DNA of 64,000 nucleotides from Ignavibacteria bacterium (lineage in GTDB: Bacteria > Bacteroidota > Ignavibacteria > Ignavibacteriales > SURF-24), in contig JAAXKN010000019.1 of NCBI GenBank assembly GCA_025612375.1, forward strand, positions 21,099 through 85,098, in the 5' to 3' direction. Under the pieces are notes generated by a model that did not search any database, was not told where the DNA came from, and was given only the letters and a program-made list of their open reading frames with translations. The first letter of the stretch is position 1. Each line of letters starts with the position of its first letter. Position numbers and translations under genes: made by a program. Shown here piece after piece: positions 1 through 9,131 of the stretch.

Positions 1-1361
1 AGATCACGGAAATCCTTGCCCGCTTTAAGTTCGTTTAATATGGTTTCAATTTCCCCTAAGTCCTTTGTGAATATCTCAATTACATTTACCTCGGGAACGG
101 GGGCTCCGCTGTTGAGCTTGTTGTAGTATTCCTGAACTTCTTCGTCACTTACCTTGGCTGAATCCAGGAACTTGTTCCTCAGAATCTGGCTTATGTAATT
201 CTCCTTCCAGAGCTTCATATCGCTTTTTACTTCAGGCATGTTCTGAAGCCCTCTTCTGTAGCCTTCCCTGGAAAGGATCTCCTGCGAAATATAGTCATTT
301 AGGTACGTTCTCAGCTTTCCAACAACTTTTTCATATGTGGGCTCTTTTACAGTAAAGCCGTCAGTAACGAAACTGTAAAGGAAATCCCTGAGCGATACTG
401 ACTTATCCTTAAAATGAATGAGTGCCATATTAAGCGAGTCGCGCCCGAATTGGCTTATCATTTTAGAGACGTCGCGTTCATCCAGGTTCACGTTTGAATT
501 CTTAAATTCAGGACGCTTTGCCTTCTCGATCAGAAGGGCTGCGGATTTCCCGACCACATTCCAGAACAAGGGCCCGCTTGTCGTTACTTCGGCCTTAGGC
601 ATAAATTCATTAAGAAAAGCCGTTTCAAGCTTTTTTGCCTTACGCTGCTTAATAATGTCACGCGCCTTTTTTGTGGTTTCATCTGCCTTTTTATTATTAA
701 AGACAACTTCTTCCTTGTTCTTTAATTTGAAAATGAACCAGCCGTTTTCTGTCCTTAAGGGCTGCGATATATTCCCCACTTTCATTGCATAGAGCGAGTC
801 TTCAATCCGTTCATCTTCCATCTGTCCGTATGTTATTGCCAGGGGCAGCTCCTGGTCCTTGTATTCAGGCCTTGTGTGCAGAAGTGAGTCGAATGAGGCA
901 CCCTTCTTTAATGCGGCATAAATATTAAATATTTCTGAAGAATCCCCGGAGCTGATAATGTTTGCGCTAAGCTTAAAGCCTGTTCTGAAAGTGCCTTTAA
1001 TTAACTCCTCACCGCTTATCTTAATTTTATTTTCCACTTCCTGCTTGTAAAGGGCGTCTTTTACATAAAGCTTCTCAATCGACTTCATGGAATATTTTAT
1101 TATCTCTGTTGTGTCCATCCCTAAGCGCGCGGCTTCCTGCGCCCAGAGCTTCTCGGCAACAAGCGAATAAAGGAATTCATATTTAAGAGAATCAATTAAA
1201 TCCTGATTCTTACTGATATGCGGCATCAGCTCATAGCGCGTTCTGTATTCATTGGCGCTGATTTTCTCCTTGCCCGCCGTGGCAATAACTTTTTCTTTTT
1301 CCTGAGCTGAAATAAACTGGCTTAAAGAAATGATAAGGACTAAAATATATAGCTTTTTCAT
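1..1361 (-). CDS. Parvulin-type peptidyl-prolyl cis-trans isomerase (SurA/PrsA-like), C-terminus cut by window edge
   Basis: The minus strand reads open from an ATG at 1361 to the window edge, giving 453 residues with no stop, so the 3' end lies outside. The start has a typical Sec signal (MKKLYILVLIISLSQFISAQ). An alpha-helical SurA-like N-terminal region follows (ANEYRTRYEL near residue 40). A first parvulin-like domain spans about residues 120-215 and ends in NGWFIFKLKNKEEV. A second rotamase domain begins at the cut end (VIEIFTKDLGEIETILNELK). The family folds or chaperones exported and outer-membrane proteins in the periplasm, a role that fits a genome rich in beta-barrels and T9SS cargo. 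It is separated from the next gene by a terminator and is probably unrelated to the glycan block. The family call is confident; the exact substrate cannot be told. Confidence 0.8.
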   Translation of the reverse strand, partial: MKKLYILVLIISLSQFISAQEKEKVIATAGKEKISANEYRTRYELMPHISKNQDLIDSLKYEFLYSLVAEKLWAQEAARLGMDTTEIIKYSMKSIEKLYVKDALYKQEVENKIKISGEELIKGTFRTGFKLSANIISSGDSSEIFNIYAALKKGASFDSLLHTRPEYKDQELPLAITYGQMEDERIEDSLYAMKVGNISQPLRTENGWFIFKLKNKEEVVFNNKKADETTKKARDIIKQRKAKKLETAFLNEFMPKAEVTTSGPLFWNVVGKSAALLIEKAKRPEFKNSNVNLDERDVSKMISQFGRDSLNMALIHFKDKSVSLRDFLYSFVTDGFTVKEPTYEKVVGKLRTYLNDYISQEILSREGYRRGLQNMPEVKSDMKLWKENYISQILRNKFLDSAKVSDEEVQEYYNKLNSGAPVPEVNVIEIFTKDLGEIETILNELKAGKDFRD

Positions 1362-1494
1362 AGATATCCTGGCCTGTGGAATCTTGTTTGAAATACACTG
1401 AAAATAGATTTATTTGTTCTGCCTATTATCGGAATAAAAATGTTACTTCTTTACCCGGGCAGTAAATATATTCAATTTTATGCTGATATTAAAA

Positions 1495-1528
1495 ATATAA
1501 AACCCTCAGGAAAAACTATCCTGAGGGT
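1495..1528 (-). terminator. Rho-independent terminator of the PA14-GH3 gene
   Basis: A perfect 10-bp stem (ACCCTCAGGA at 1502-1511 paired with TCCTGAGGGT at 1519-1528) has a 7-nt loop. On the minus strand it is followed by a T-rich run. It lies 26 bp beyond the stop codon at 1554. Confidence 0.75.
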
Positions 1529-1553
1529 AAGAATTCTTTTACTATTTATATAC

Positions 1554-4073
1554 TCAAATTGAAAATGAGCCTGTAAGCCTGATGTCTTCAGAGGAAGATC
1601 CAACAAGAACTTCAAACTTGCCCGGCTCCATTACCCAGCTCTTCTTTGCGGGATCAAAATACGACATTGCGTTTTTGTCCAGCGTGAAGCTGACCGTCTT
1701 CTTCTCTCCGGGTTTGAGGTAAACCTTCTTAAAGCCTTTGAGCTCCTTCATGGGGCGGTCAATTGAAGATTCCACGTCTCTTAAGTAAAGCTGTGCAACT
1801 TCGCCACCCATAACTTTGCCCGTATTCTGAATGCTGAAGCTGACCTGAACTTTACCGTCTTTATCTGCAGGGGAGACTTTTATGTCGCTGTACTTAAAGT
1901 CAGTGTATGAAAGCCCAAAGCCAAACGGGAAAAGAGGCTTAATGTTATTCTTCTCAAAATGGCGGTAGCCTACATAAATTCCGTCTGAATAATAAGTAAC
2001 GCTGTCCTGTGACTTATATGTATTGTAGGCCGAGCAGTCTTCCCATTTGTGCGGGAATGTAACAGGTAGTTTTCCTGACGGGTTATATTTACCTGTAAGC
2101 ACGTCCACTATGGCATCCGACATCAGTTCGCCGCCAAACCAGGTCTCAAAAACTCCCTGAACGTCATTAAGCCACTGGTCCATAAGCACCGGGCTTCCCG
2201 AGGTAAGAACAACAACGACATTCTTGTTTGCTTTTGCTACTTCTTTTATGAGCTCATCCTGTCCGTCCGGAAGTACAAGGTTATCCCTGTCGCGCCCTTC
2301 AGTCTCTACATTGAAATTTGTGCCGGCAAAAATGAGTGCCGCGTCTGAATTCTTTGCGGCGTTTATTGCCTGCTCAAGAAGTTTTCCTTCGGGCTGCTTC
2401 CATCCCAGGCGTGCTGCAGCGCCGCCGCCATTTTCGTAGAATTCCATGCGCAACTTGTAATACTTTCCTGCCTCAAGCGTAGCTTTTGCATATATGGAAG
2501 TTAATGCATGGTCCGTCCAGTCCTCGGCAAGCTTCTGGTCGTTTAGATAAAACCTCGCACCGTCATCCGTAGCGAAGTCGAAAATGTAATCTCCTGACTT
2601 TGCAACTTTAACATAGCCCGTCCACCTGACTGAAAACTTGTCTTTCTGGAAACCTTCCTTCGGACCCCCGTCGCCATAGTCAAAGTTTATTTCCTTATCA
2701 ACTCTTGTAAAGGCTGGTGTGCCCGATAAATCCATGTTGCTGAAATATTCCCCTTTTAGCCCGTGCTCTTTTCCCGACTCGTCTGTAAAAAGGAAGTCAG
2801 AGGAAATCGGGTTTGTATCGCCCGAGGTTTCAACACCTTTGGCAAAGTTTATTTTTACCTTCTTGCCTAAAGCCTTCTCCAAAGCTTCAAGCGGGCTTAC
2901 AGAAGTAAGGGGACTTACCATTGAGCTTCCGCCTCCCCCGGTTCTTAAAGTCTTGGCATTTGGGCCGATTACTGCAATGGACTTAATGTTCTTCAGGTTC
3001 AGAGGAAGAATGTTGTTGCTGTTCTTAAGAAGTACAATTCCGGCTCTTTCGGTTTCATATGCCGCCTGACGGTTTTCTTTTGTTCCTAAGAGGCTCTTAT
3101 CTTCCTTGCCCGGGTTTTCAAAAAGCCCCAGCTTGAATATTACTCTTAAAATCCTTGTAACCTTGTCGTCAATTACTGATTCTTTGATTGTACCGTTCTT
3201 AACGGCTTCCATAAGTGTCTTTTGGTTGAGATACTCTCCTGTAGGCATTTCAAGATCCAGGCCTCCCTGTGCAACGGGAATGGATGAGTGTACTGCCCCC
3301 CAGTCACTCATAACAAGCCAGTTAAAGCCCCACTGCTTCTTCAGCATGTCCAGAAGGAGATAGTCGTTTTCGCTTGCAAAGTGCCCGTTTACCTTGTTGT
3401 ATGCGCACATAACTGCCCAGACGTCGGCATCCTGAACGGCAGCCTTGAATGCAGGAAGATAGATTTCATTAAGCGCTCTTTCGTCAACCTTTACGTCTAC
3501 AAACATGCGCTGAAATTCCTGGTTGTTGCATGCAAAGTGCTTTACAGTTGCGGCAACGTTTTCCTTCTGCACACCTTTAATGTAAGGAACTGTCATTTGT
3601 GTGGTAAGAAAAGGATCTTCCCCGAAACTTTCAAAGTTACGTCCTCCCTGTGGAATGCGCGCAATATTGACGCAGGGGCCTAAAATCACGTGGCGCCCCT
3701 TGGATTTTACTTCACGCCCTATTGCCTGCCCGATTTTTCCGATCAGCTCCGGCTCCCAGGTTGCACCCATTGCAATTCCTGAAGGAAAAGCGGTTGACTT
3801 TTCCCATCTTACGCCTAAGGGGCCGTCGGACATTTTAAGTTCAGGAATCCCAAGCCTTTCAATAGGCTTTGTTGCAAAGCCTGTTCCGCCCAAAAGATCA
3901 ATCTTTTCTTCCAGAGTCATTCTCTTAAGCAGGTCACCTACCCTCTCCTCAATCGGGAGTTTTGGATTTTTATAAGGTGCTTTGCCTTCCGGCATCTTAC
4001 TTCCCATGAATATTACTGCAATAAATGCTAATAGTGGTAATATTTTAATTTTACCGTAAAAATGAAGCTTCAT
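1554..4073 (-). CDS. GH3 beta-glucosidase with inserted PA14 domain
   Basis: This 839-residue exported glycoside hydrolase family 3 enzyme probably removes terminal beta-linked glucose or xylose. The N-terminal GH3 barrel carries the substrate-binding KHFACNN motif (178-184) and the nucleophile Asp257 in VMSDWGAVHS. The second alpha/beta domain is split by a PA14 module at about 439-560 (GLKGEYFSNMDLSG through GGGAAARLGW), an arrangement known from fungal and bacterial beta-glucosidases where PA14 shapes oligosaccharide access. The likely acid/base is Glu591 or its neighbour in NVETEGRDR. A fibronectin-III-like domain closes the protein (about 740-835). A hydrophobic N-terminus (residues 9-24) suggests Sec export or a membrane anchor. 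The ATG at 4073 follows an AAGGA box. The GH15-like gene lies 88 bp upstream, so the two may be co-transcribed. The family is certain; the preferred linkage is not. Confidence 0.9.
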   Translation of the reverse strand: MKLHFYGKIKILPLLAFIAVIFMGSKMPEGKAPYKNPKLPIEERVGDLLKRMTLEEKIDLLGGTGFATKPIERLGIPELKMSDGPLGVRWEKSTAFPSGIAMGATWEPELIGKIGQAIGREVKSKGRHVILGPCVNIARIPQGGRNFESFGEDPFLTTQMTVPYIKGVQKENVAATVKHFACNNQEFQRMFVDVKVDERALNEIYLPAFKAAVQDADVWAVMCAYNKVNGHFASENDYLLLDMLKKQWGFNWLVMSDWGAVHSSIPVAQGGLDLEMPTGEYLNQKTLMEAVKNGTIKESVIDDKVTRILRVIFKLGLFENPGKEDKSLLGTKENRQAAYETERAGIVLLKNSNNILPLNLKNIKSIAVIGPNAKTLRTGGGGSSMVSPLTSVSPLEALEKALGKKVKINFAKGVETSGDTNPISSDFLFTDESGKEHGLKGEYFSNMDLSGTPAFTRVDKEINFDYGDGGPKEGFQKDKFSVRWTGYVKVAKSGDYIFDFATDDGARFYLNDQKLAEDWTDHALTSIYAKATLEAGKYYKLRMEFYENGGGAAARLGWKQPEGKLLEQAINAAKNSDAALIFAGTNFNVETEGRDRDNLVLPDGQDELIKEVAKANKNVVVVLTSGSPVLMDQWLNDVQGVFETWFGGELMSDAIVDVLTGKYNPSGKLPVTFPHKWEDCSAYNTYKSQDSVTYYSDGIYVGYRHFEKNNIKPLFPFGFGLSYTDFKYSDIKVSPADKDGKVQVSFSIQNTGKVMGGEVAQLYLRDVESSIDRPMKELKGFKKVYLKPGEKKTVSFTLDKNAMSYFDPAKKSWVMEPGKFEVLVGSSSEDIRLTGSFSI

Positions 4074-4161
4074 TTTTTATTCCTTAGTTGTTTATAGTTA
4101 GTTGGTGTTACCCTTTTTATCTCCTTTCAAGCCCTGAACTCTTTTCAGTGGCTTTGACCTT

Positions 4162-6069
4162 TTATTTCCTGCTGAACATTAAAATTGTAGCTGCAAATTC
4201 GGCGTTGCACCAGGATAGAGGTGAAGCCGGGCTGCAGTCCGACTGATTTAAGTAAATCCTTTCAGGCATAAGCCCGTATGAGTTGGCGTTACTGATCATC
4301 CAGTCTATATGCATTTTTGCAGCGTCTTTACTTCCGTATAAAATCTGGTACTGCGCTGAGGCGGGAGTTGTAAAAAAGAACAGGTCGCTTCCGTAGCCGC
4401 TTAAGCCCGGATCGGGAGCCTCAAAGTACTGCACGCCGCCGCCGGCCTTAACGTTGTTCTTCTGTATAAAATCATTTGTTTTTCTAACCATATCGTTATC
4501 CGGAAATCCCCACAATACCCCAAAGTTCATTGAGGTGTCCCAGAGGAATAATGTGTCTTTGGATGGCTCTGTAATGCTTACGTTTCCTTCAGACTTTCTT
4601 CCGAATGACCTCACGTCAGCAAGTATCTCCCTTTTCCTGTCAAACATCTTTATAAGTGAAGACGCGATTTTTTCAGATGCGGCTTTATATGCTTCTGACT
4701 TTTCCCTGTCACCCTGCAGACCGGCAAATTCCGACGCCGTCTTAAGTGCCGCGGAGCTTGTCATATTGGTTGAAGGCAGGTACCCCGTCCACTCCACAAT
4801 CCCTCCTTCAAAAAGAAGGCCCTTTTTGTCTATGTGGCTTACAAGAAAGTCTGCCAGTTCATAGATAAAATCCTTTTCTGAAAGCCACTTTCCGGTCAAT
4901 TTATGGTATTCATTTATCAGCTGAATTAAATACCCGTTAGCATCCCACTCCGGCTCGTCATAACGGGCTCCGCTTCCGGCGTCTACTGCTTTTGTATATG
5001 CGTCATATCGCGCAAAGAATTCACCTTTGGATTTCTTTGGTATTTCAGGATTCATCCAGAATTTAATTACGCTTTCGGCTTCTTCTGTGTGACCTGTAAG
5101 AAGGAAAACCCTGGCTGCCATCATGGCGTCTCTCGGGTAAAGCTGCGGCATGTTGTTTGTTACAAACTGCCCTGTTATGTCGGCTGGAATCATGCCGTTT
5201 AAGTTTGCGGACTTAACGGCGTATAAATTTCTTTTGTAGAATTCCAGATACTTTTCACCTTCGGCACCGCTAAACTGGGGCATTTTGCCTTTTTTAAGCC
5301 ACTTCGTCCAGTACTCAGAGGCTGTCTTCTTAAGATCCGCCTCATCCTTAAGAGACTTTATTTTTTCTTTTGCCTCCTCAGTGCTTCCGGCGGCAACGGT
5401 TATTACTTCAAGCAGTTCCTTGTTTTTAACCTGGCCGTATATTGAAATTGTGGAGTCACTTACTTCAAGTATGTGTCTGGAAAACTTTGGTGCAACGGCT
5501 ATTACAGTCCCGTTTGACCACACGGCATAGGCAGTGTTTCCTTCCTTCCTAAGCGAGGTAAGCGTGGTCCTGCGGTCTGTTATTATGCTTTTTCTTAAAA
5601 GCATTTCAAACTTCTGTGCGTGTGAAGCTCCGGCGCCTTCAACTTCCAGGGATAAAATGACCGCGTCTTTAGGGTGCACAAAGCAGCGAACCTTTGTAAC
5701 CTTGCCCCCTTCGGTTGCTGCGCGCGTAAGCGTAGTAAAAAAATTCTCCATGCCGATAGATTTGCTGTTATTCTTGTGAAGCCGCATGCGTCCCGGGGCT
5801 TCATCGGTAAGTGTAAATGAGGTGGATGCAATGTAGTCAGCCGTATAATCCTTATAGTAGAAGTGCTGAAGGCCTCTGAGCTTCGAGATGGCGCTTATCC
5901 TGTCGTCATCTGAATATACGGCGCAAACCTGCCCGTTACCCAGTATGGAGCTCCCTTTCCATGGGCGGTCTGTGGCTTTAAGCGTATCTGTGCCGGCAGT
6001 TAAAAATGTAGACATAGAGACTAACAGGAAACTTAATTTTGTTATAAAACAGGCGGACCTCTTTAACAT
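4162..6069 (-). CDS. Exported (alpha/alpha)6-barrel glycosidase-like protein, GH15-like
   Basis: The 635-residue protein begins with a Sec signal (SFLLVSMSTFLTAG). The N-terminal half (to about 260) looks like a beta-sandwich. The C-terminal half resembles the six-hairpin barrel of GH15/GH65/GH95 enzymes: MPQLYPRDAMMAARVFLLTG, then ARYDEPEWDANGYLIQLINE, a tryptophan- and acid-rich cleft typical of glucoamylase-like enzymes. I did not find an unambiguous catalytic pair, so the substrate is open. A GGGGAGG box lies just upstream of the ATG. It sits between an esterase and a GH3 on the same strand, which suggests a role in trimming an exported oligosaccharide. GH95-like or phosphorylase-like alternatives cannot be excluded. 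Confidence 0.6.
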   Translation of the reverse strand: MLKRSACFITKLSFLLVSMSTFLTAGTDTLKATDRPWKGSSILGNGQVCAVYSDDDRISAISKLRGLQHFYYKDYTADYIASTSFTLTDEAPGRMRLHKNNSKSIGMENFFTTLTRAATEGGKVTKVRCFVHPKDAVILSLEVEGAGASHAQKFEMLLRKSIITDRRTTLTSLRKEGNTAYAVWSNGTVIAVAPKFSRHILEVSDSTISIYGQVKNKELLEVITVAAGSTEEAKEKIKSLKDEADLKKTASEYWTKWLKKGKMPQFSGAEGEKYLEFYKRNLYAVKSANLNGMIPADITGQFVTNNMPQLYPRDAMMAARVFLLTGHTEEAESVIKFWMNPEIPKKSKGEFFARYDAYTKAVDAGSGARYDEPEWDANGYLIQLINEYHKLTGKWLSEKDFIYELADFLVSHIDKKGLLFEGGIVEWTGYLPSTNMTSSAALKTASEFAGLQGDREKSEAYKAASEKIASSLIKMFDRKREILADVRSFGRKSEGNVSITEPSKDTLFLWDTSMNFGVLWGFPDNDMVRKTNDFIQKNNVKAGGGVQYFEAPDPGLSGYGSDLFFFTTPASAQYQILYGSKDAAKMHIDWMISNANSYGLMPERIYLNQSDCSPASPLSWCNAEFAATILMFSRK

Positions 6070-6099
6070 CTGGAATTATCCTCCCCGGTAATATTAAAT

Positions 6100-6154
6100 A
6101 AGAATAAAAGGAAAAAACGGACTGAAAGGCCGCGCTTAAGCGCGGCCTTTCAGT
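6100..6154 (-). terminator. Strong terminator: perfect 34-bp palindrome
   Basis: Bases 6121-6154 form an uninterrupted palindrome centred on GCGCTTAAGCGC. It begins 2 bp after the stop of the esterase gene. On the minus strand the stem is followed by CCGTTTTTTCC. It would separate the esterase from the downstream GH15-like gene, or reduce read-through into it. Confidence 0.85.
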
Positions 6155-6155
6155 T

Positions 6156-6905
6156 TCAGTCATAATGGTTATTGGTTTGTTTTAACATCCACTCATAAAG
6201 CTTAGGATTGTTGTAGGTCTCGGTCCAGGAGTCGTGCCCGGCATCGGGATATACGGTAAACTGAATGTTTCCTCCGCATTTTTTGAGCGCGTTTACTAGT
6301 TCTTCGGATTTATCAAAAGGTACCGAGCGGTCCTTCTTCCCGTGGAATGTCCAGATGGGAAGGTGCTTCAGGCTGCAGACCGTAGAAACGTTACCCCAGC
6401 CGCATATGGGCGCAATGGCTGCAAACCTGTCGGGATAAGTTTCTGCCATTTTCCACGTTGCGTAGCCTCCCATGCTGAGGCCCGTAACGTAGAGCCTCGC
6501 GGGATCAATTTCGTATTTATCCTGAATCTCATTTATAAGTGAGTCAAGCGTGCCGATGGACCACATCTGGTCCTCGGGGCACTGCGGTGAAACAAGAATA
6601 AAAGGAAAGTCCTTCCCCTGTTCAACAAGTTTCGGGGGCCCGTGCCTTTTAACAATATTTATATCAGAACCCCTTTCACCTGCCCCATGCAGGAAAAGTA
6701 CTAAAGGCCACTTCTTTTCATCTTTGCCGTAATCCTGCGGTAGATAAAGAAGGTAATCGGTTGAAACCCTGGTCTTGACTAATTTTGATAAATGCTTGAT
6801 CTGCTGGCGGGAAGTTTTCATATCAGTTGTCTCCTTTGTGGCAGAGCAGCCAGTAAAGAAGTTCATGCCGGCTAAAAATAACCCTGCAATTATTAGTTTC
6901 TTCAT
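6156..6905 (-). CDS. Lipoprotein alpha/beta-hydrolase esterase (CE1/phospholipase-carboxylesterase type)
   Basis: A 249-residue lipoprotein: the signal MKKLIIAGLFLAGMNFFTGC ends in a lipobox with Cys20. It has the alpha/beta-hydrolase order: oxyanion region LFLHGAGERG (71-79), nucleophile Ser144 in GLSMGGYA, Asp192 in HGKKDRSVPF and His224 in PDAGHDSW. This triad and size match the single-domain esterases that deacylate plant polysaccharides or hydrolyse short acyl esters. Among the neighbouring glycosidases the likeliest job is removal of acetyl or feruloyl groups from a glycan at the cell envelope. A TAAGGA box precedes the ATG. Known: family and triad. Inferred: substrate. Confidence 0.82.
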   Translation of the reverse strand: MKKLIIAGLFLAGMNFFTGCSATKETTDMKTSRQQIKHLSKLVKTRVSTDYLLYLPQDYGKDEKKWPLVLFLHGAGERGSDINIVKRHGPPKLVEQGKDFPFILVSPQCPEDQMWSIGTLDSLINEIQDKYEIDPARLYVTGLSMGGYATWKMAETYPDRFAAIAPICGWGNVSTVCSLKHLPIWTFHGKKDRSVPFDKSEELVNALKKCGGNIQFTVYPDAGHDSWTETYNNPKLYEWMLKQTNNHYD

Positions 6906-7211
6906 AAGGGCTAATCCTTAATTGCATTGTAAAATGTGCCATAAATGTGTTCCCCTGAAAAAGTTTAAAAATCCTGGTTCTGCTGAAATCTGCCTTTTTT
7001 AGTAAATATCTGTAATATTGCAGAATAAAATTATGTCAAAATTTTTCAGTAAAACCGCACCTTTTCTTTTCTGGAACACTCGGAAAAAGAGCATAAATTA
7101 CTTCCTTTTTCACCCGGGAAGCAATTTACAAATTTGTTTAAATAAAGAATCCCCCTCCGTATTTTACTGAAACGTTTCAGTATGGAGGGGGAAATCAGAT
7201 TGACCTGTGAC
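6906..7211. other. Intergenic region (306 bp) between esterase and GH3
   Basis: No convincing gene. It holds the esterase promoter region (AT-rich, no clear -35/-10 that I would defend) and the GC-rich terminator hairpin of the upstream GH3 gene at 7151-7191. Confidence 0.6.
7151..7191 (-). terminator. GH3 terminator hairpin containing a LacI-type dyad
   Basis: CCCCCTCC (7151-7158) pairs with GGAGGGGG (7184-7191). Inside the stem lies a perfect 18-bp palindrome TACTGAAACGTTTCAGTA (7165-7182), which has the central CG of LacI/CcpA-family operators. The hairpin is 20 bp after the GH3 stop, with a T-containing run beyond it on the minus strand. It is most simply a terminator; an operator role is speculative. 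Confidence 0.6.
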
Positions 7212-9050
7212 TTATTTCTTCGTCACTTTTTTATCATAATGTAACCCAAAACCGTATTTGAAAAGGGGATCGTAATTCTTGTCCCCGATGTTTATCGGAA
7301 CCTGCGACATTGTCTTCGGCCATGAGTGTGTCAGCTTGCCTGTAAAGTTATAGTCTCCGAAGAGCACGTCTGCTATTCCCTGCCCCTCAGTTCCCGGCAG
7401 CCAGGCTGCCACGAAAGCATCTGTATACTTTAAGACCGGGTCAATTATTAGTGGCCTTCCTGAAAAGAGCACTACAACTACCGGAATACCGGCTTTTTTA
7501 ACCTGTTCAATTGCCTTTATGTCTTCAGGATTCAGACTGAGGTCGCTTGTATCGCCAAGCATTTCTGCATAGGGGTTTTCACCTACAACCACAACACCCA
7601 GGTCGGCTCCTTCGGCGCCTGAACCGTCTTTGGAGAAAGTAACGTTTGTCGAAGGAACGGTATTCTTTATTGCCTGAAGTACAGTTGTGCCGCCTGTTGT
7701 AACGTCACCTAACTGCCCCTGCCAGCTTATTGTCCAGCCGCCGCACTGCATTCCTATATCACCAGCGCCTCTTCCGGAAACGTGTATTCTCTTTAAGTTC
7801 TTTGAAATTGGAAGCGTATTGTTCGAGTTCTTAAGAAGAACAAGCGACTGCCTTACGCATTCGCGGGCAACTTCCCTGTGCTCTTTGGAGCCTATCTTTG
7901 CCGTTAAAGCCTTGTCTGTGTAAGGATGATTGAACAGATCCATGTCGAATTTAACCTTAAGAATTCTTCTTACGGCGTCATCAATTCTTGCAACAGGAAC
8001 TTTTCCTTCCTGAACCAGCTCTTTTAAGTCTTTAATGAATTCTTTGTAGTTGTTCTTTTTCTGTGAGCCGTTCGGTATCATTATCATATCCAGCCCGGCA
8101 TTGATTGAAAGCTCAACGTCCTCCTTGAAGTCCGGAGAAATCTGGTCAATTGCTGCCCAGTCTGAAACGAGGAATCCCTTAAAGCCAAGCTCTTTTTTCA
8201 GAACGTCGGTAAGGAGGTACTTGTGCTGGTGCATCTTAACGCCGTTCCAGCTGCTGTAGGAAACCATTATTGTTGTAACTCCGGCCTTTATGGCCTCAGC
8301 ATAACCGGGGAGGAAGAGTTTGCGGAATGTCTTTTCGTCGCAGACTGTATTTCCCTGATCTTTTCCGTTCATCGTTCCGCCGTCACCGGCAAAGTGCTTT
8401 GCGCATGCAAGGATTGAACTTCCGTCTGAAAGTTTCTTGCCCTGCAATCCAAGTACTGAAGCCCTCGACATGGTTTTTGTAATTTCAGGAGTCTCGCCAA
8501 AGCCTTCGTATGTGCGTCCCCACTTTTCGTTCCTCGGAACGGCAACGCACGGGGCAAATGTCCAGTCGATTCCTGTTCCAGCGATCTCTTCGGCAATTAC
8601 ATGATTGGCTTTTTCAACCAGACCAGGGTTATTTGTTGCACCCAGGCCCACGTTGTGAGGAAATATTACTGCACCTTTAACATTATTGTGGCCGTGAACG
8701 CCGTCAATTCCGTATATCATCGGTATCTTAAGGCGGCTCTGCAGTGCATATGACTGGTATTTGTCGTAAACATTGGCCCAGCCTTCGGGTGAAATGTCCT
8801 TAGGTTCCGAGTTTCCGCCGCTTAACATCGATCCCAAAGCAAGTGTCTTAATATCTTCCAGGTCATCAAGGGCATCCATGTCAACCTGTGTCATCTGTCC
8901 GATCTTTTCATCTAAAGTCATTATAGAGAGCAGAGAATCCACTTTCACCAGTGTTTTCTGCTTTTTTACCTTCGGAGTGCCTCCGGTAAACAAAAATAAA
9001 GCAAGTAGTGGAACAGCAAGAAGTACTATTCCTTTTGATCTTTTCATCAT
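7212..9050 (-). CDS. GH3 beta-glucosidase/exo-beta-glucanase
   Basis: A 612-residue GH3 enzyme of the two-domain exo-glucanase type, related to plant ExoI and bacterial cellodextrin-cleaving enzymes, with no PA14 or fibronectin domain. Visible motifs: [11 protein letters not shown] (113-123), KHFAGDGGT (218-226) and the nucleophile Asp297 in [10 protein letters not shown]. The distal domain ends with [11 protein letters not shown]. The hydrophobic N-terminus (about 8-23) without a lipobox cysteine predicts Sec export to the periplasm. ATGATG at the start follows GAGG. It is a tandem paralogue of the gene 81 bp upstream and is probably co-transcribed with it. Expected product: glucose from beta-1,3/1,4-gluco-oligosaccharides. 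Confidence 0.92.
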   Translation of the reverse strand: MMKRSKGIVLLAVPLLALFLFTGGTPKVKKQKTLVKVDSLLSIMTLDEKIGQMTQVDMDALDDLEDIKTLALGSMLSGGNSEPKDISPEGWANVYDKYQSYALQSRLKIPMIYGIDGVHGHNNVKGAVIFPHNVGLGATNNPGLVEKANHVIAEEIAGTGIDWTFAPCVAVPRNEKWGRTYEGFGETPEITKTMSRASVLGLQGKKLSDGSSILACAKHFAGDGGTMNGKDQGNTVCDEKTFRKLFLPGYAEAIKAGVTTIMVSYSSWNGVKMHQHKYLLTDVLKKELGFKGFLVSDWAAIDQISPDFKEDVELSINAGLDMIMIPNGSQKKNNYKEFIKDLKELVQEGKVPVARIDDAVRRILKVKFDMDLFNHPYTDKALTAKIGSKEHREVARECVRQSLVLLKNSNNTLPISKNLKRIHVSGRGAGDIGMQCGGWTISWQGQLGDVTTGGTTVLQAIKNTVPSTNVTFSKDGSGAEGADLGVVVVGENPYAEMLGDTSDLSLNPEDIKAIEQVKKAGIPVVVVLFSGRPLIIDPVLKYTDAFVAAWLPGTEGQGIADVLFGDYNFTGKLTHSWPKTMSQVPINIGDKNYDPLFKYGFGLHYDKKVTKK

Positions 9051-9131
9051 TACCTCATTAGAATAGATAGTTTATTAGTTAATATTAGAACAAAAAAATG
9101 TCTGAACTATAAATGTCTTAACCAAAGATCC

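Noticed and set aside
418..792. Plus-strand open frame of 124 codons
   Set aside because: It is antisense to the isomerase, whose minus-strand frame has a signal peptide and family motifs and stays open to the window edge.
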